A model generated the notes under the pieces. That model saw only the letters and a list, made by a program, of their open reading frames with translations. It searched no databases and was not told the DNA's origin. Shown piece by piece: positions 1-9,022 of a stretch of DNA of 64,000 bases; the first letter of the stretch is position 1, and the number at the start of each line of letters is the position of its first letter. A program made the translations under genes and the position numbers. The DNA comes from CAYVBJ01 sp964449075 (lineage in GTDB: Bacteria; Bacteroidota; Rhodothermia; Balneolales; Balneolaceae), in the NCBI GenBank assembly GCA_964449075.1, contig CAYVBJ010000011.1, positions 22,839 to 86,838 on the forward strand. Direction: 5' to 3'.

Positions 1-446
1 GCAATTGGATGGATATCGTGAACGCCGCCTGCGTTGCATCTTTGCTTTCAGAAAGTGATTGATTGAAATTCATCTATATGTTTATGATAAGGCAAGGCTA
101 TACCTTGAATAATAAATTTCAATTGGATGAATTTCTATAAATTAATGAAGTTTATACGAACAAAAGAAGCACATTAAAGACGGGGTACTCTTTAATTCGG
201 AATCCCGAATCTATTGAAATCACTAAATTTCTTTTAAAAAAGCTTGTTAAGTAGTTATAAAGGCAGATTTAAACGAAATTTAAAACTCATATTCAGAGTT
301 TTTAGTCGTTTTTCAGTCACTGTATTAATGCTTATATTAATTCATTCCAAATAAAAATAATTGAAAAAATCAATACGATTGGTTGAATTATTTTTATACC
401 GGACACGTTCTCAAAATCAAAACAAATAATTTAAGGTAATCCTGAC
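1..446. other. AT-rich region upstream of the SUF operon
   Basis: No supported gene lies here. The first 62 bases can be read on the plus strand as the last 19 codons of a frame ending in TGA at 60-62, but nothing identifies it. A 10-bp inverted repeat (65-74 with 126-135) with a 51-base loop is visible and may be chance in such AT-rich sequence. The region must carry the promoter of the SUF operon. I could not assign one, and no Rrf2/IscR-type regulator gene is visible next to it. Confidence 0.5.
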
Positions 447-1889
447 ATGAGCGAGACTAAAGCACTTGAATCGATGATTGGTGAAGAGTACAAGTATGGC
501 TTCACTACCGACGTCGAATATGAAGATTTTCCAAAAGGATTAAACGAAGAGATTATCCGTTTCCTCTCCAAAAAGAAAAAAGAACCGGAGTGGATGACTG
601 AATTTCGTTTGAAGGCATATCGAGGCTGGAAAGAGATGGAAGAACCAAGCTGGTTCAATGCCACATACGAATCTCCTGATTTTGATAATGTTCAATACTA
701 CTCATCTCCCAAAGACAGGCCGGAAGTTGAGAGTCTTGATGATATCGATCCGAAAATTAAGGAGACATACGATAAACTGGGAATTCCGCTCGAAGAACAG
801 AAAATGCTGTCGGGAGTTGCTGTTGATGCCGTATTCGACAGTGTATCCATATTTACGACTTTTAAGGAAAAACTGGCAGAAGCCGGTGTGATTTTTTGTT
901 CAATATCAGAGGCAATTCAGAAGTATCCCGAGCTTGTAAAAAAATATATGGGCTCAGTTGTCCCCGCTCGTGATAATTTTTATGCAGCACTAAACTCTGC
1001 GGTATTTTCGGACGGTTCTTTTTGTTATGTTCCAAAAGATACCATCTGCCCGATGGAGCTTTCCACCTATTTCAGAATCAATAATATGGATTCCGGTCAG
1101 TTTGAAAGAACCCTCATTATTTGTGAAGAAAACAGCCATGTGAGTTATCTTGAAGGTTGTACTGCACCCATGTATGATAAAAACCAATTGCACGCTGCTG
1201 TGGTTGAACTCGTGGCTCTCGAAAATGCTGAAATTAAATATTCTACTATTCAGAACTGGTATTCCGGTGATGAAAATGGAAAAGGAGGCATTTTTAATTT
1301 TGTAACCAAACGGGGAATTTGTAAAGGGGATAATTCTAAAATTTCCTGGACTCAGCTTGAAACTGGCTCGGCTGTTACACTGAAATATCCAAGCGTTATC
1401 CTGAAAGGGGACAATTCTATCGGAGAATTTTTCTCCGTAGCGGTTACCGGCCAGATGCAGCAGGCTGATACAGGAACTAAGATGATTCATCTTGGGAAAA
1501 ACACCAAAAGTACAATCATATCCAAAGGTATTTCTGCCGGAAGATCAAACAACAGCTATCGGGGGGAAGTGAAGATCAGCAAGAAAGCTGACAACGCACG
1601 CAATTACTCTCAGTGTGATTCAATGTTGATCGGGCAGACGTGCGGAGCACATACTTTTCCATATATAGAGTCTTCAAATCCGACTGGCAAGATAGAGCAT
1701 GAAGCTACAACATCCAGGGTTGGGGAAGATCAGATATTCTATCTTCAGCAGCGTGGCATTAGTGAAGATGATGCAATTTCGCTTATTGTGAACGGCTTCT
1801 GTAAAGAGGTGCTTAAGGAGCTTCCGATGGAGTTTGCTGTTGAAGCAAATAAACTACTTGATATAAAACTTGAAGGCAGCGTAGGCTGA
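447..1889 (+). CDS. sufB: Fe-S cluster assembly protein SufB
   Basis: Core scaffold subunit of the cytosolic SufBCD complex, which builds Fe-S clusters from the sulfur released by SufS. The 480-residue length is normal for SufB. The C-terminal half is the typical right-handed beta-helix core, with the conserved cysteine at residue 390 and glutamate at 419; these match, by spacing of 29, the E. coli residues C405 and E434 needed for cluster assembly. The end motif with the VNGFCKEV stretch is also characteristic. The ATG at 447 has a purine-rich AAGG 10 bases upstream. It is the first gene of a same-strand run reaching 7521, and sufC follows after 30 bases. Confidence 0.97.
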   Translation: MSETKALESMIGEEYKYGFTTDVEYEDFPKGLNEEIIRFLSKKKKEPEWMTEFRLKAYRGWKEMEEPSWFNATYESPDFDNVQYYSSPKDRPEVESLDDIDPKIKETYDKLGIPLEEQKMLSGVAVDAVFDSVSIFTTFKEKLAEAGVIFCSISEAIQKYPELVKKYMGSVVPARDNFYAALNSAVFSDGSFCYVPKDTICPMELSTYFRINNMDSGQFERTLIICEENSHVSYLEGCTAPMYDKNQLHAAVVELVALENAEIKYSTIQNWYSGDENGKGGIFNFVTKRGICKGDNSKISWTQLETGSAVTLKYPSVILKGDNSIGEFFSVAVTGQMQQADTGTKMIHLGKNTKSTIISKGISAGRSNNSYRGEVKISKKADNARNYSQCDSMLIGQTCGAHTFPYIESSNPTGKIEHEATTSRVGEDQIFYLQQRGISEDDAISLIVNGFCKEVLKELPMEFAVEANKLLDIKLEGSVG

Positions 1890-1919
1890 TTAACCGAAAT
1901 TTAAAAATAATTACATACT

Positions 1920-2693
1920 GTGTTAGAGATTAAAGATTTACATGTAACGGTAGAAGGTGAAGATATCACTATTTTGAAAGGCGTAAACCTCACTGTTAAC
2001 AAGGGTGAAATCCATGCAATAATGGGCCCTAATGGAAGCGGCAAGAGTACGCTGTCTAAAGTGGTAGCCGGTCATCCTGAATACGAGGTTATCCAAGGCG
2101 ATATACTGTACAACGGTGAAAGTATTCTTGAACTGGATCCTGATGAAAGGTCACATCTTGGAATTTTTCTCGCATTTCAATACCCGGTTGAAGTACCCGG
2201 TGTTACGAACAACACACTGTTGCGCGAATCGTACAACACGATAGCAAAGTCCAGGGGACGCGAAGAACTCGACCCGCTTGAATTTGACGATTACATCCAG
2301 GATAAACTGGAACTCGTTGAGATGTCTCCGACATTTCTTTCACGCAGTGTAAATACAGGTTTTTCCGGTGGTGAAAAAAAGAGAAATGAGATATTTCAGA
2401 TGGCAGTATTACAGCCATCACTATCGTTTTTAGATGAAACAGACTCCGGCCTTGATATCGATGCACTGAAGATTGTGGCCAATGGTATTAATCAGCTGCA
2501 CGGAAAGGATGACGCTGTTGTTCTTGTAACTCACTATCAGCGTATCCTGGACTATATTATTCCGGATTTTGTACACGTAATGATGGATGGAAAAATTATT
2601 AAATCGGGCGATAAAAGTCTTGCACTTGAGCTTGAGAAGCAGGGATATGAGTGGCTGGAAAACTATGCAACTGTAAATGGTGAGGCAAAGTAA
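1920..2693 (+). CDS. sufC: Fe-S cluster assembly ATPase SufC
   Basis: ABC-type ATPase that binds SufB and SufD and drives conformational change in the scaffold; it is soluble, not a membrane transporter. The 257-residue protein shows Walker A GPNGSGKST at residues 36-44, the signature FSGGEKKR typical of SufC, and Walker B followed by the SufC hallmark DETDSGLDIDALK. The start is GTG at 1920, because this codon begins the conserved LEIKDL segment and no ATG precedes it in frame nearby. Its stop overlaps the sufD start by one base (TAATG), indicating translational coupling. Confidence 0.97.
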   Translation: MLEIKDLHVTVEGEDITILKGVNLTVNKGEIHAIMGPNGSGKSTLSKVVAGHPEYEVIQGDILYNGESILELDPDERSHLGIFLAFQYPVEVPGVTNNTLLRESYNTIAKSRGREELDPLEFDDYIQDKLELVEMSPTFLSRSVNTGFSGGEKKRNEIFQMAVLQPSLSFLDETDSGLDIDALKIVANGINQLHGKDDAVVLVTHYQRILDYIIPDFVHVMMDGKIIKSGDKSLALELEKQGYEWLENYATVNGEAK

Positions 2694-4012
2694 TGAAATC
2701 AGCTGTGGAAACATCAATTTTACACAAACTTGCAGATGATAATCTGGAATCAGTCCCGGGAATTTTAAATGAAATCCGTCAAAATTCATTTCGGACATTA
2801 CAAACGTCCAGGTTCCCTACAAGACGGGATGAGGACTGGCGATTTACGGATTTGAAACCAATTACAAGGACGGACTTCACACATATTGAAGAAGCAGGTG
2901 TCAAATCACCGGGCGATTTGAGTGAATATTTCATCCCGGAATCAATAAACTCCAGGCTGGTTTTTGTGAATGGTGAATTCAGCAGCGAACACTCGTCGGT
3001 GGAGTCTCTTCCGGAGGGAGTAACCATTCAAAATCTTTATGATAATCTAAATGATGAAAGTGCAGCCCGGTATCTTAACCAGCTCGCAGACTATCCGGAT
3101 GATATATTTGTTCCATTTAATGGTTTGCATTTTACGGATGGAGCCTACATACACATTGCCAAAGATGTGGATGCCGGTTCACCCATCCAGATTCTGAATA
3201 TTTATACAGATGCGGAAAAACCTTTTATTGCAACCCCGAGAAGCTTAATTGTTGCTGAGCAAGGAGCAAAAGCAACTGTAATTGAAGAACACATCGGATT
3301 GGCGGATAACAGCTATATGACCATTCCGGTCGGTGAATTTAAACTGAAAAAGGGATCACATATCCACCACGTACGAATTGTTCGTGACAGCATCAATGCA
3401 GTGCATGTTTCAAGACCGGTGTCGTACCTGGAAAAGGAAGCCGAGTATCACTCCTACACCATTACACTGGGGGCAAGACTTTCAAGAAATGAGCCCAAGG
3501 TTATTATGGAAGATGAAGATGTCAAGTTTACGGTCGATGGACTCGTTTTAATTGATGGAGACCAAATCGCGGATACACATTCTACCCTCGATCACCGTTA
3601 CTCTTTTGCCGAGAGCCATCAGCTGCATAAAGTAGTTGTTAACGGCAGTGCCCATTCTATTTTTAATGGCAAAATTTTTGTGCAAAGAGATGCACAAAAA
3701 ATTGATTCATTCCAGGAGAACAGGAATCTGCTCTTATCAACCGAAGGATTGGTAAATACGAAACCGCAACTTGAAATTTTTGCTGACGATGTTCTCTGTT
3801 CTCATGGTGCTACTATCGGTCAGCTGGATCCAGAAGAGGTTTTCTATCTGCAGAGCCGTGGTATGACCGAACAGAAAGCAAAAGAGGTGTTAACCTACGC
3901 TTTTGCACTTGAAACTATTGAAAACATTGAAGTGGAATCCGTCCATAAATTACTGATTGAGGAAGTTAAGAAATACACAGAAGCTAATAATGTTCCAAAA
4001 GTGACTGCATGA
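2693..4012 (+). CDS. sufD: Fe-S cluster assembly protein SufD
   Basis: SufB paralogue that pairs with it in the SufBC2D scaffold and contributes to iron acquisition. The 439-residue protein has a diverse N-terminal half and a conserved C-terminal beta-helix core. The LCSHGATIGQLD motif contains the conserved histidine implicated in cluster formation at the SufB-SufD interface, followed by the YLQSRGM segment. The ATG at 2693 shares its first base with the sufC stop, and the gene's own stop overlaps the sufS start (ATGA). Gene order B-C-D-S is the standard SUF arrangement. Confidence 0.96.
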   Translation: MKSAVETSILHKLADDNLESVPGILNEIRQNSFRTLQTSRFPTRRDEDWRFTDLKPITRTDFTHIEEAGVKSPGDLSEYFIPESINSRLVFVNGEFSSEHSSVESLPEGVTIQNLYDNLNDESAARYLNQLADYPDDIFVPFNGLHFTDGAYIHIAKDVDAGSPIQILNIYTDAEKPFIATPRSLIVAEQGAKATVIEEHIGLADNSYMTIPVGEFKLKKGSHIHHVRIVRDSINAVHVSRPVSYLEKEAEYHSYTITLGARLSRNEPKVIMEDEDVKFTVDGLVLIDGDQIADTHSTLDHRYSFAESHQLHKVVVNGSAHSIFNGKIFVQRDAQKIDSFQENRNLLLSTEGLVNTKPQLEIFADDVLCSHGATIGQLDPEEVFYLQSRGMTEQKAKEVLTYAFALETIENIEVESVHKLLIEEVKKYTEANNVPKVTA

Positions 4013-5259
4013 CAAACCCCGTAAATGACATATCAACTCAAACTGATTTTGAGCAAGTACGACTTGATTTCCCTGTTCTAAAACAGGAAATAAACGGTCA
4101 TCCGCTTGTTTATCTTGATAATGCAGCATCAAGCCAGATGCCTTCGGTTGTAGCCGGCAGGCTCGATCATTATCACAGGTATGAGCACGCCAATGTCCAT
4201 CGCGGAATTCATTCACTGAGCCAAAAAGCAACAGATGCTTTTGAACTGACACGGAAAAAAATTCAAAAGTTCATCAATGCCGGTTCAGAGCATGAGATTA
4301 TTTATACAACAGGTACTACCGACTCGATTAATCTTGTAGCAAACAGTTACGGCAAAAGTAAGTTTTCTGAAGGAGATGAGATCATTCTTTCTGAGATGGA
4401 ACACCATGCAAATATTGTTCCCTGGCAGATGATTGCTCAGCAAACAGGTGCCAAAATTAGAGTTATACCTGTGCTTGATGATGGAACACTCGATCTTGAT
4501 GAATACAGAAAGCTGCTGAACACCAAAACAAAAATGGTGGCTGTTGTTCACATTTCAAATGCACTGGGAACGGTTAATCCTGTTAGGGAGATAACAGCTC
4601 TTGCACATGAGAATGATGCTGTGGTTTTGATTGACGGGGCACAGGCTGTTCCTCATGAAACCGTTGATGTACAGGAAATCGGGTGTGATTTCTATGCATT
4701 CTCAGCCCATAAAATGTGCGGACCAACAGGTTTTGGTATTCTATTTGGAAGACATGAACTTCTTGAAGAGATGCCGCCTTACAGGGGTGGAGGAGATATG
4801 ATAGATAAGGTCTCATTTGAGGAGACAACTTACAATACCATTCCATTTAAATTTGAAGCAGGTACACCGCCTATAGCAGCCGGAATCGGGCTTGGAACAG
4901 CTGTTGACTACCTGAATTCCATAGGAATGGACAGAATCGCAGCAAGAGAAGATGAACTGGTGCGTTATGCTTTAAATCGATTGAGAGAAGTTGACGGTTT
5001 AAGGTTCATAGGAAATGCAGATAACCGTGCTTCAGTGATCTCATTTGTGTTTGATGATATCCACGCACACGATGTTGGAACAATTCTTGATAAAAAAGGA
5101 ATTGCGATACGAACAGGTCATCACTGCGCACAGCCGATACTCAGAAGATTTAATGTTTCAGCAACAGCGCGGCTGTCTCTTTCGTTTTATAATAATGAAG
5201 ATGATATAGACAGGTTTATAGATGGACTTTTCTATGTGAAAGATTTTTTTGATATGTAA
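4009..5259 (+). CDS. sufS: Cysteine desulfurase SufS
   Basis: PLP-dependent group II cysteine desulfurase that converts L-cysteine to L-alanine and holds the sulfur as an enzyme persulfide for the SUF scaffold. The 416-residue length fits. The PLP lysine is K235 in the SAHKMCGPTG motif, and the persulfide cysteine is C373 in RTGHHCAQP, as in E. coli SufS (K226, C364). The start overlaps sufD by four bases. No sufE or sufU gene, the usual sulfur-transfer partners, is seen in the operon, so the partner is either encoded elsewhere or replaced. Confidence 0.97.
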   Translation: MTNPVNDISTQTDFEQVRLDFPVLKQEINGHPLVYLDNAASSQMPSVVAGRLDHYHRYEHANVHRGIHSLSQKATDAFELTRKKIQKFINAGSEHEIIYTTGTTDSINLVANSYGKSKFSEGDEIILSEMEHHANIVPWQMIAQQTGAKIRVIPVLDDGTLDLDEYRKLLNTKTKMVAVVHISNALGTVNPVREITALAHENDAVVLIDGAQAVPHETVDVQEIGCDFYAFSAHKMCGPTGFGILFGRHELLEEMPPYRGGGDMIDKVSFEETTYNTIPFKFEAGTPPIAAGIGLGTAVDYLNSIGMDRIAAREDELVRYALNRLREVDGLRFIGNADNRASVISFVFDDIHAHDVGTILDKKGIAIRTGHHCAQPILRRFNVSATARLSLSFYNNEDDIDRFIDGLFYVKDFFDM

Positions 5260-5311
5260 GTTTCATCAATGAACCATATAAGAGTATTAAGTAAAATAAA
5301 GATTAGAAATT

Positions 5312-5863
5312 ATGCCAAAAATTAAAGAAATCGAGCGAACCCCGAATCCGGATGCAATGCGCTTTGTGTTGAGTGAGCCTTTGACAAACGGAGTTACAAA
5401 ATCATTTGAAAATAGTGTGGAAGCAGAAGGAGACGAGCTGGCTGAATCTCTCTTCTCGATCGATCATGTAATTAATGTCTATTATGTGGACAGGTATATC
5501 ACAGTCACTCAGGATGGAAATGCCGTTTGGTCTGATCTTCTTCGAAAACTTGCACCTCCAATCCGTGAAGCTAAACCAAATCTGAATCTCGAAGCGGATG
5601 ATGAAGTACATGCTACCAAAGAAGTGATGGAATCAACAGATCCAAGGCTTCAGCAAATTAACCAGATGCTTGACGAACAGGTTCGCCCTTACCTGCTTGC
5701 CGATGGCGGCGGATTAAAAATTTTGGGTCTTGATGGCAACAGGCTTAAAGTTCATTACCAGGGAGCATGCGGTACTTGCCCTACTGCAACATCCGGTACT
5801 CTGTATGCAATTGAAAGTATGGTAAAACGTATTGACCCGGAAATCCAGGTAATATCAGTTTAA
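5312..5863 (+). CDS. Nfu-type Fe-S carrier (NifU N- and C-terminal domains)
   Basis: Late-acting Fe-S carrier that delivers clusters to apoproteins. The 183-residue protein has two parts: an N-terminal Nfu domain (about residues 1-85, beginning with the typical ERTPNPDAMRF motif) and a C-terminal NifU domain (about 112-183) with the cluster-binding CxxC at C153 and C156 (GACGTCPTA). This is the two-domain layout of mitochondrial NFU1 rather than that of SufU. It lies 52 bases after sufS and 18 bases before sufA, inside the operon. Annotation as a scaffold SufU would be wrong because the SufU zinc/cysteine motif is absent. Confidence 0.93.
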   Translation: MPKIKEIERTPNPDAMRFVLSEPLTNGVTKSFENSVEAEGDELAESLFSIDHVINVYYVDRYITVTQDGNAVWSDLLRKLAPPIREAKPNLNLEADDEVHATKEVMESTDPRLQQINQMLDEQVRPYLLADGGGLKILGLDGNRLKVHYQGACGTCPTATSGTLYAIESMVKRIDPEIQVISV

Positions 5864-5881
5864 AGATCAAAGGATATAGCA

Positions 5882-6217
5882 ATGTCTATTTCAATAAGCG
5901 ACAAAGCGGCAAAACAGATCGAGGTTATACGCGATAAACAGGGTATGAGTAAAGACGCTCCCCTGAGAGTCTCGGTTGTAAGCGGTGGCTGTTCCGGACT
6001 CACCTACGATCTGTCATTCGACAAAAAACCTGAATCAGATGAAGAAGATAAATTGTTTGAAGACAGGGGTATTAAACTGATCATTGATATGCGCAGTTTT
6101 CTATACCTTGCCGGAACGCGTTTGGATTATTCCGACGGACTGACCGGGCAGGGTTTCCATTTTTATAACCCGAATGCCGCGCGTACATGTTCATGCGGTG
6201 AATCTTTCTCTCTTTGA
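5882..6217 (+). CDS. sufA: A-type Fe-S carrier (SufA/IscA/ErpA family)
   Basis: HesB/IscA-like protein that receives clusters from the SUF scaffold and passes them to targets. It has 111 residues, the usual length, with the three invariant cysteines C37 (GGCSG), C103 and C105 (CSCGES). Whether it is functionally SufA or ErpA cannot be decided from sequence; its place in the SUF operon favours SufA. It lies 18 bases after nfu and 66 bases before the DUF2480 gene. Confidence 0.93.
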   Translation: MSISISDKAAKQIEVIRDKQGMSKDAPLRVSVVSGGCSGLTYDLSFDKKPESDEEDKLFEDRGIKLIIDMRSFLYLAGTRLDYSDGLTGQGFHFYNPNAARTCSCGESFSL

Positions 6218-6283
6218 CCTATCAGTTTCGGATCACTCGTATATCTTCAGTTCACAGAACAAAAAAATTAATCACGACTTCTC

Positions 6284-6784
6284 ATGGCTGAAATTGTAAA
6301 TAAAGTGAAACAGTCAAAACTAGAGACTGTTGATCTGGAAAAAATTGTCAGTGGTTTCGATCTCTATGAATTTGATCTGAAAGATTTTCTTTTCCAGGGT
6401 CTGATTCTGAAAGAAAAAGATTTTCGTGAAAAGATGGATGCTCATGATTGGAAAAAATATGACGGAGCTTATCTTACAGTTTTTTGCTCAACCGACGCAA
6501 TTATTCCAACGTGGGCATTTATGCTTGTAACGCAATATGCTGCAACATTTGCGGTGGATATTCTTTATGGCACCCGGAGAGAGGCAGAAATACAGATATT
6601 CAAAGATAAAATCGAAGCAGTTAACTGGTCTGAATTCGATGGGAAATTTGTATTACTGAAAGGCTGCAGCAAAATTAAATTAACTCCTGAAATTTATATG
6701 CATGCCACTAAATTAATCCTGCCTCACGTAAAAAAACTGATGTATGGCGAAGCATGCTCCAATGTACCGGTCTACAGGAAATGA
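6284..6784 (+). CDS. DUF2480 family protein
   Basis: The 166-residue protein has the features I associate with DUF2480, a Bacteroidota family of unknown function often found beside SUF genes: an early MAEIVNKV segment, an FDLKDFLFQG block, an STDAIIPTWAF segment and a C-terminal CSNVPVYRK tail with a conserved cysteine. There is no signal peptide, so it is cytosolic. Its position behind sufA on the same strand suggests a role linked to Fe-S assembly or repair. That is inference from neighbourhood. Its stop overlaps the next gene by four bases. Confidence 0.85.
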   Translation: MAEIVNKVKQSKLETVDLEKIVSGFDLYEFDLKDFLFQGLILKEKDFREKMDAHDWKKYDGAYLTVFCSTDAIIPTWAFMLVTQYAATFAVDILYGTRREAEIQIFKDKIEAVNWSEFDGKFVLLKGCSKIKLTPEIYMHATKLILPHVKKLMYGEACSNVPVYRK

Positions 6785-7521
6785 GAAAAAAACATGCACT
6801 GGTTACAGGAGGATCAAGAGGAATCGGGTTGTCGATCGTACGCCAGTTGTTAAATAAGGGGTTTCATGTAACAGCCACGACACGAAATACTCCTTTTCAG
6901 GATGAATTTACCGGGAACAAATCATTTGCCGGAGTAACTTGTGACCAGGAAAATCAGGAACAGGTATTACTTAAACTAAAACCACTTTTCGAGGATAATA
7001 ACTCCCCGGATATACTGATAAATAATGCAGCCATTTTTGTGGATGCACCGGTTTCACAAGACGATAGCAATTGGCTGGAAGCCTGGGATCGTACAATGCA
7101 GATTAACCTGAGATCATCGTCACTGCTGACAAAGTGGGCGCTCAACAGTTGGGCAAAAAAAGGGACAGAAGGTATTATCATTAATATATCATCGCGGGCT
7201 GCTTACAGGGGAGATACTGGCGAATATGCGGCATATGCGGCATCCAAAGCAGGCATGGTGGCATTTACAAAGAGTATTGCCCGCAGTATGGGTAATAAAG
7301 GGATTACAGCGTTTTCAATTGCACCGGGATTTGTGAACACAGATATGGCTTCCAATTCAATTTCAGTTTATGGTGAAGAGTATCTCACGCAAGATTCGGT
7401 GTTTGGTGATATCACTCCTCCCGAAGAGATCGCAGAATTGGTTGTTTTTCTTGCATCCGGATCACTGAAACACGCAAGCGGCAGTACCTTTCATATCAAT
7501 GGTGGTTCATACATGATCTGA
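6781..7521 (+). CDS. SDR family NAD(P)-dependent oxidoreductase
   Basis: Classical short-chain dehydrogenase/reductase of 246 residues. It shows the nucleotide-binding TGGSRGIG at residues 9-16, NNAA at 81-84, the catalytic serine in NISSR (S138) and the YxxxK pair Y152/K156. The C-terminal GSTFHINGGSYMI is the usual FabG-like end. I chose the ATG at 6781, which overlaps the upstream stop (ATGA); an in-frame start 27 bases earlier would add nine residues with no family support. The substrate is unknown. It resembles 3-oxoacyl-ACP reductases but no other fatty-acid genes are adjacent. Confidence 0.9.
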   Translation: MRKKHALVTGGSRGIGLSIVRQLLNKGFHVTATTRNTPFQDEFTGNKSFAGVTCDQENQEQVLLKLKPLFEDNNSPDILINNAAIFVDAPVSQDDSNWLEAWDRTMQINLRSSSLLTKWALNSWAKKGTEGIIINISSRAAYRGDTGEYAAYAASKAGMVAFTKSIARSMGNKGITAFSIAPGFVNTDMASNSISVYGEEYLTQDSVFGDITPPEEIAELVVFLASGSLKHASGSTFHINGGSYMI

Positions 7522-7554
7522 AGAAACAGAATATACAGGTGATTAAAAAATCTG

Positions 7555-8853
7555 TCAGAAAGAGTAGCTGGAGCTGAAATAAACACGGGAAATTTCATCT
7601 GATTTTCCAAGTTCAATCCTGGCTATGAAATCAGGTGAAAAAGCTGAAAATGCCACTCCGCCTCCGAATGTTTTTTTCCAGTCTTCAAATATTTTATTTG
7701 GGTCATTATTTGAATAAATTCGCCCTGCATCAAGGAATAGCTGACTTCCAATCTTCAGGTCCACACCAAAAACATCGACATCAAAAAGCCATGCCCGCAA
7801 TTCATTAATCGTAGAGATTGAAGAATCACCAATAAACCTGTCTTCAATGAACCCACGCAGACTTTCATCATTTCCTAGATCAGCAAGCTCCCAAAAGGGA
7901 GCATCTCCCGTAACATGTTCAATTTGCAAGCGCTGAGCAAATACAAGATTTGGTACAATGCCTTTAAAACTTCTTATATCAATTTCAAATAAACCAAAAT
8001 TAAAATCACTTCCAAAAAATCCGTCAGCAAGAGAGGTCTCAGCCTGAATAAAATATCCAGTTGTTGGATTGAACTCGCTGTCCCTGGAATCGACAATAAA
8101 ACCAAGACCAAGCCAATTTATCCATCCTCCTTCAGCACCCGGTGGTTGTCTCTGGGCAAAAACAGTTTCAGGTTTCAAACTTTTTGGATCCGAAAAAGCG
8201 ATTTGAGCAGATCCGAAAACATCTACAAAACCTCTTTCACCCAATTGGGTGAACCTTTTTCGTGCAAGATACTTGAGCTGTATTCTTCTTTCATCAAAGA
8301 AAAATATATCATCATCAAATTCTGTTCTTGTAAAGGATGTGTTGTTACCAATCCCCGTGAAAACCCCTTCGTCAAATTTAAGTGCCTCAAAAAAGAACTG
8401 ACTTCGAATATCTGAATTAAATGTTTTGGTGACATCGAAATCAATTTTCAGAATGAATCTGCCTTTCGTGGAAAAAAGAGACCTGATTTTAGTAAAATTA
8501 TTAAATGGTTCTGTGGTCCCATCACCGTAATCGGCCCTTTGCACTAAGCCGCCAACTGAAACACCCGAATCGGAGTTGAAACCAATAGCGGGAACAAATG
8601 CTACGGATGTACCAACTCTTTCATCCTCGGAGCTTGTCGTATCAGATTCACTATCCATTATTTGAGCCTGCGCAGTGCCGAAAGAACTCATCAGCAGAAA
8701 ACAACAGAGAGCAAAAAGGTAAGCCTGATCATTTAGCAATTTTTTGTATCCTGAAATTTTAAATTGCCGGTTATCCGGATAGTGAGTCAGTGAATTTTTA
8801 TTCAAAATATTCAAAGTTGAGAGTTTCTGAAAATCTGACACATAAATTAACAT
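7555..8853 (-). CDS. Omp85-superfamily (BamA/TamA-like) outer-membrane barrel, no POTRA domain
   Basis: Predicted beta-barrel of the bacterial surface antigen family. After the signal region the 432-residue protein goes straight into strands such as VGGLVQRADYG, has a DSRDSEFNPTTGYFIQAE segment and a GNDESLRGFIEDRF motif like the Omp85 (V/L)RGF signature, and ends in SSSYSF with a terminal phenylalanine. No POTRA repeats are seen, so a BamA role is unlikely. From the ATG at 8853 the Sec signal core starts only near residue 44. A TTG at 8739 with GGAT upstream would give a normal signal peptide ending AQA-Q and may be the true start. It converges with the SDR gene. Confidence 0.8.
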   Translation of the reverse strand: MLIYVSDFQKLSTLNILNKNSLTHYPDNRQFKISGYKKLLNDQAYLFALCCFLLMSSFGTAQAQIMDSESDTTSSEDERVGTSVAFVPAIGFNSDSGVSVGGLVQRADYGDGTTEPFNNFTKIRSLFSTKGRFILKIDFDVTKTFNSDIRSQFFFEALKFDEGVFTGIGNNTSFTRTEFDDDIFFFDERRIQLKYLARKRFTQLGERGFVDVFGSAQIAFSDPKSLKPETVFAQRQPPGAEGGWINWLGLGFIVDSRDSEFNPTTGYFIQAETSLADGFFGSDFNFGLFEIDIRSFKGIVPNLVFAQRLQIEHVTGDAPFWELADLGNDESLRGFIEDRFIGDSSISTINELRAWLFDVDVFGVDLKIGSQLFLDAGRIYSNNDPNKIFEDWKKTFGGGVAFSAFSPDFIARIELGKSDEISRVYFSSSYSF

Positions 8854-9022
8854 CTTAAATCTAACATGTGAAGCACAATCCGGTTTTTTTTCAATAAAAT
8901 ATTATTTTCGAATTAAAGAATTTCATAGCTAATTAAATAGCAATAAATTAAAAATATTTGAGATGCTTTTAATAACTGAAATACGTAGCACCATTGATTT
9001 TACGCTTTATGTAAACAATCTT

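Noticed and set aside
1..62. Possible 3' end of an upstream gene on the plus strand
   Set aside because: Nineteen codons before a stop without any recognisable motif; not enough to call a gene.
65..135. 10-base inverted repeat and a repeated CAATTGGATG (2-11, 120-129)
   Set aside because: Loop of 51 bases and AT-rich composition; no terminator or operator features.
5312..5863. Annotation of the NifU-domain protein as SufU
   Set aside because: It has the Nfu N-terminal domain plus a CxxC NifU C-terminal domain and lacks the SufU zinc ligands.
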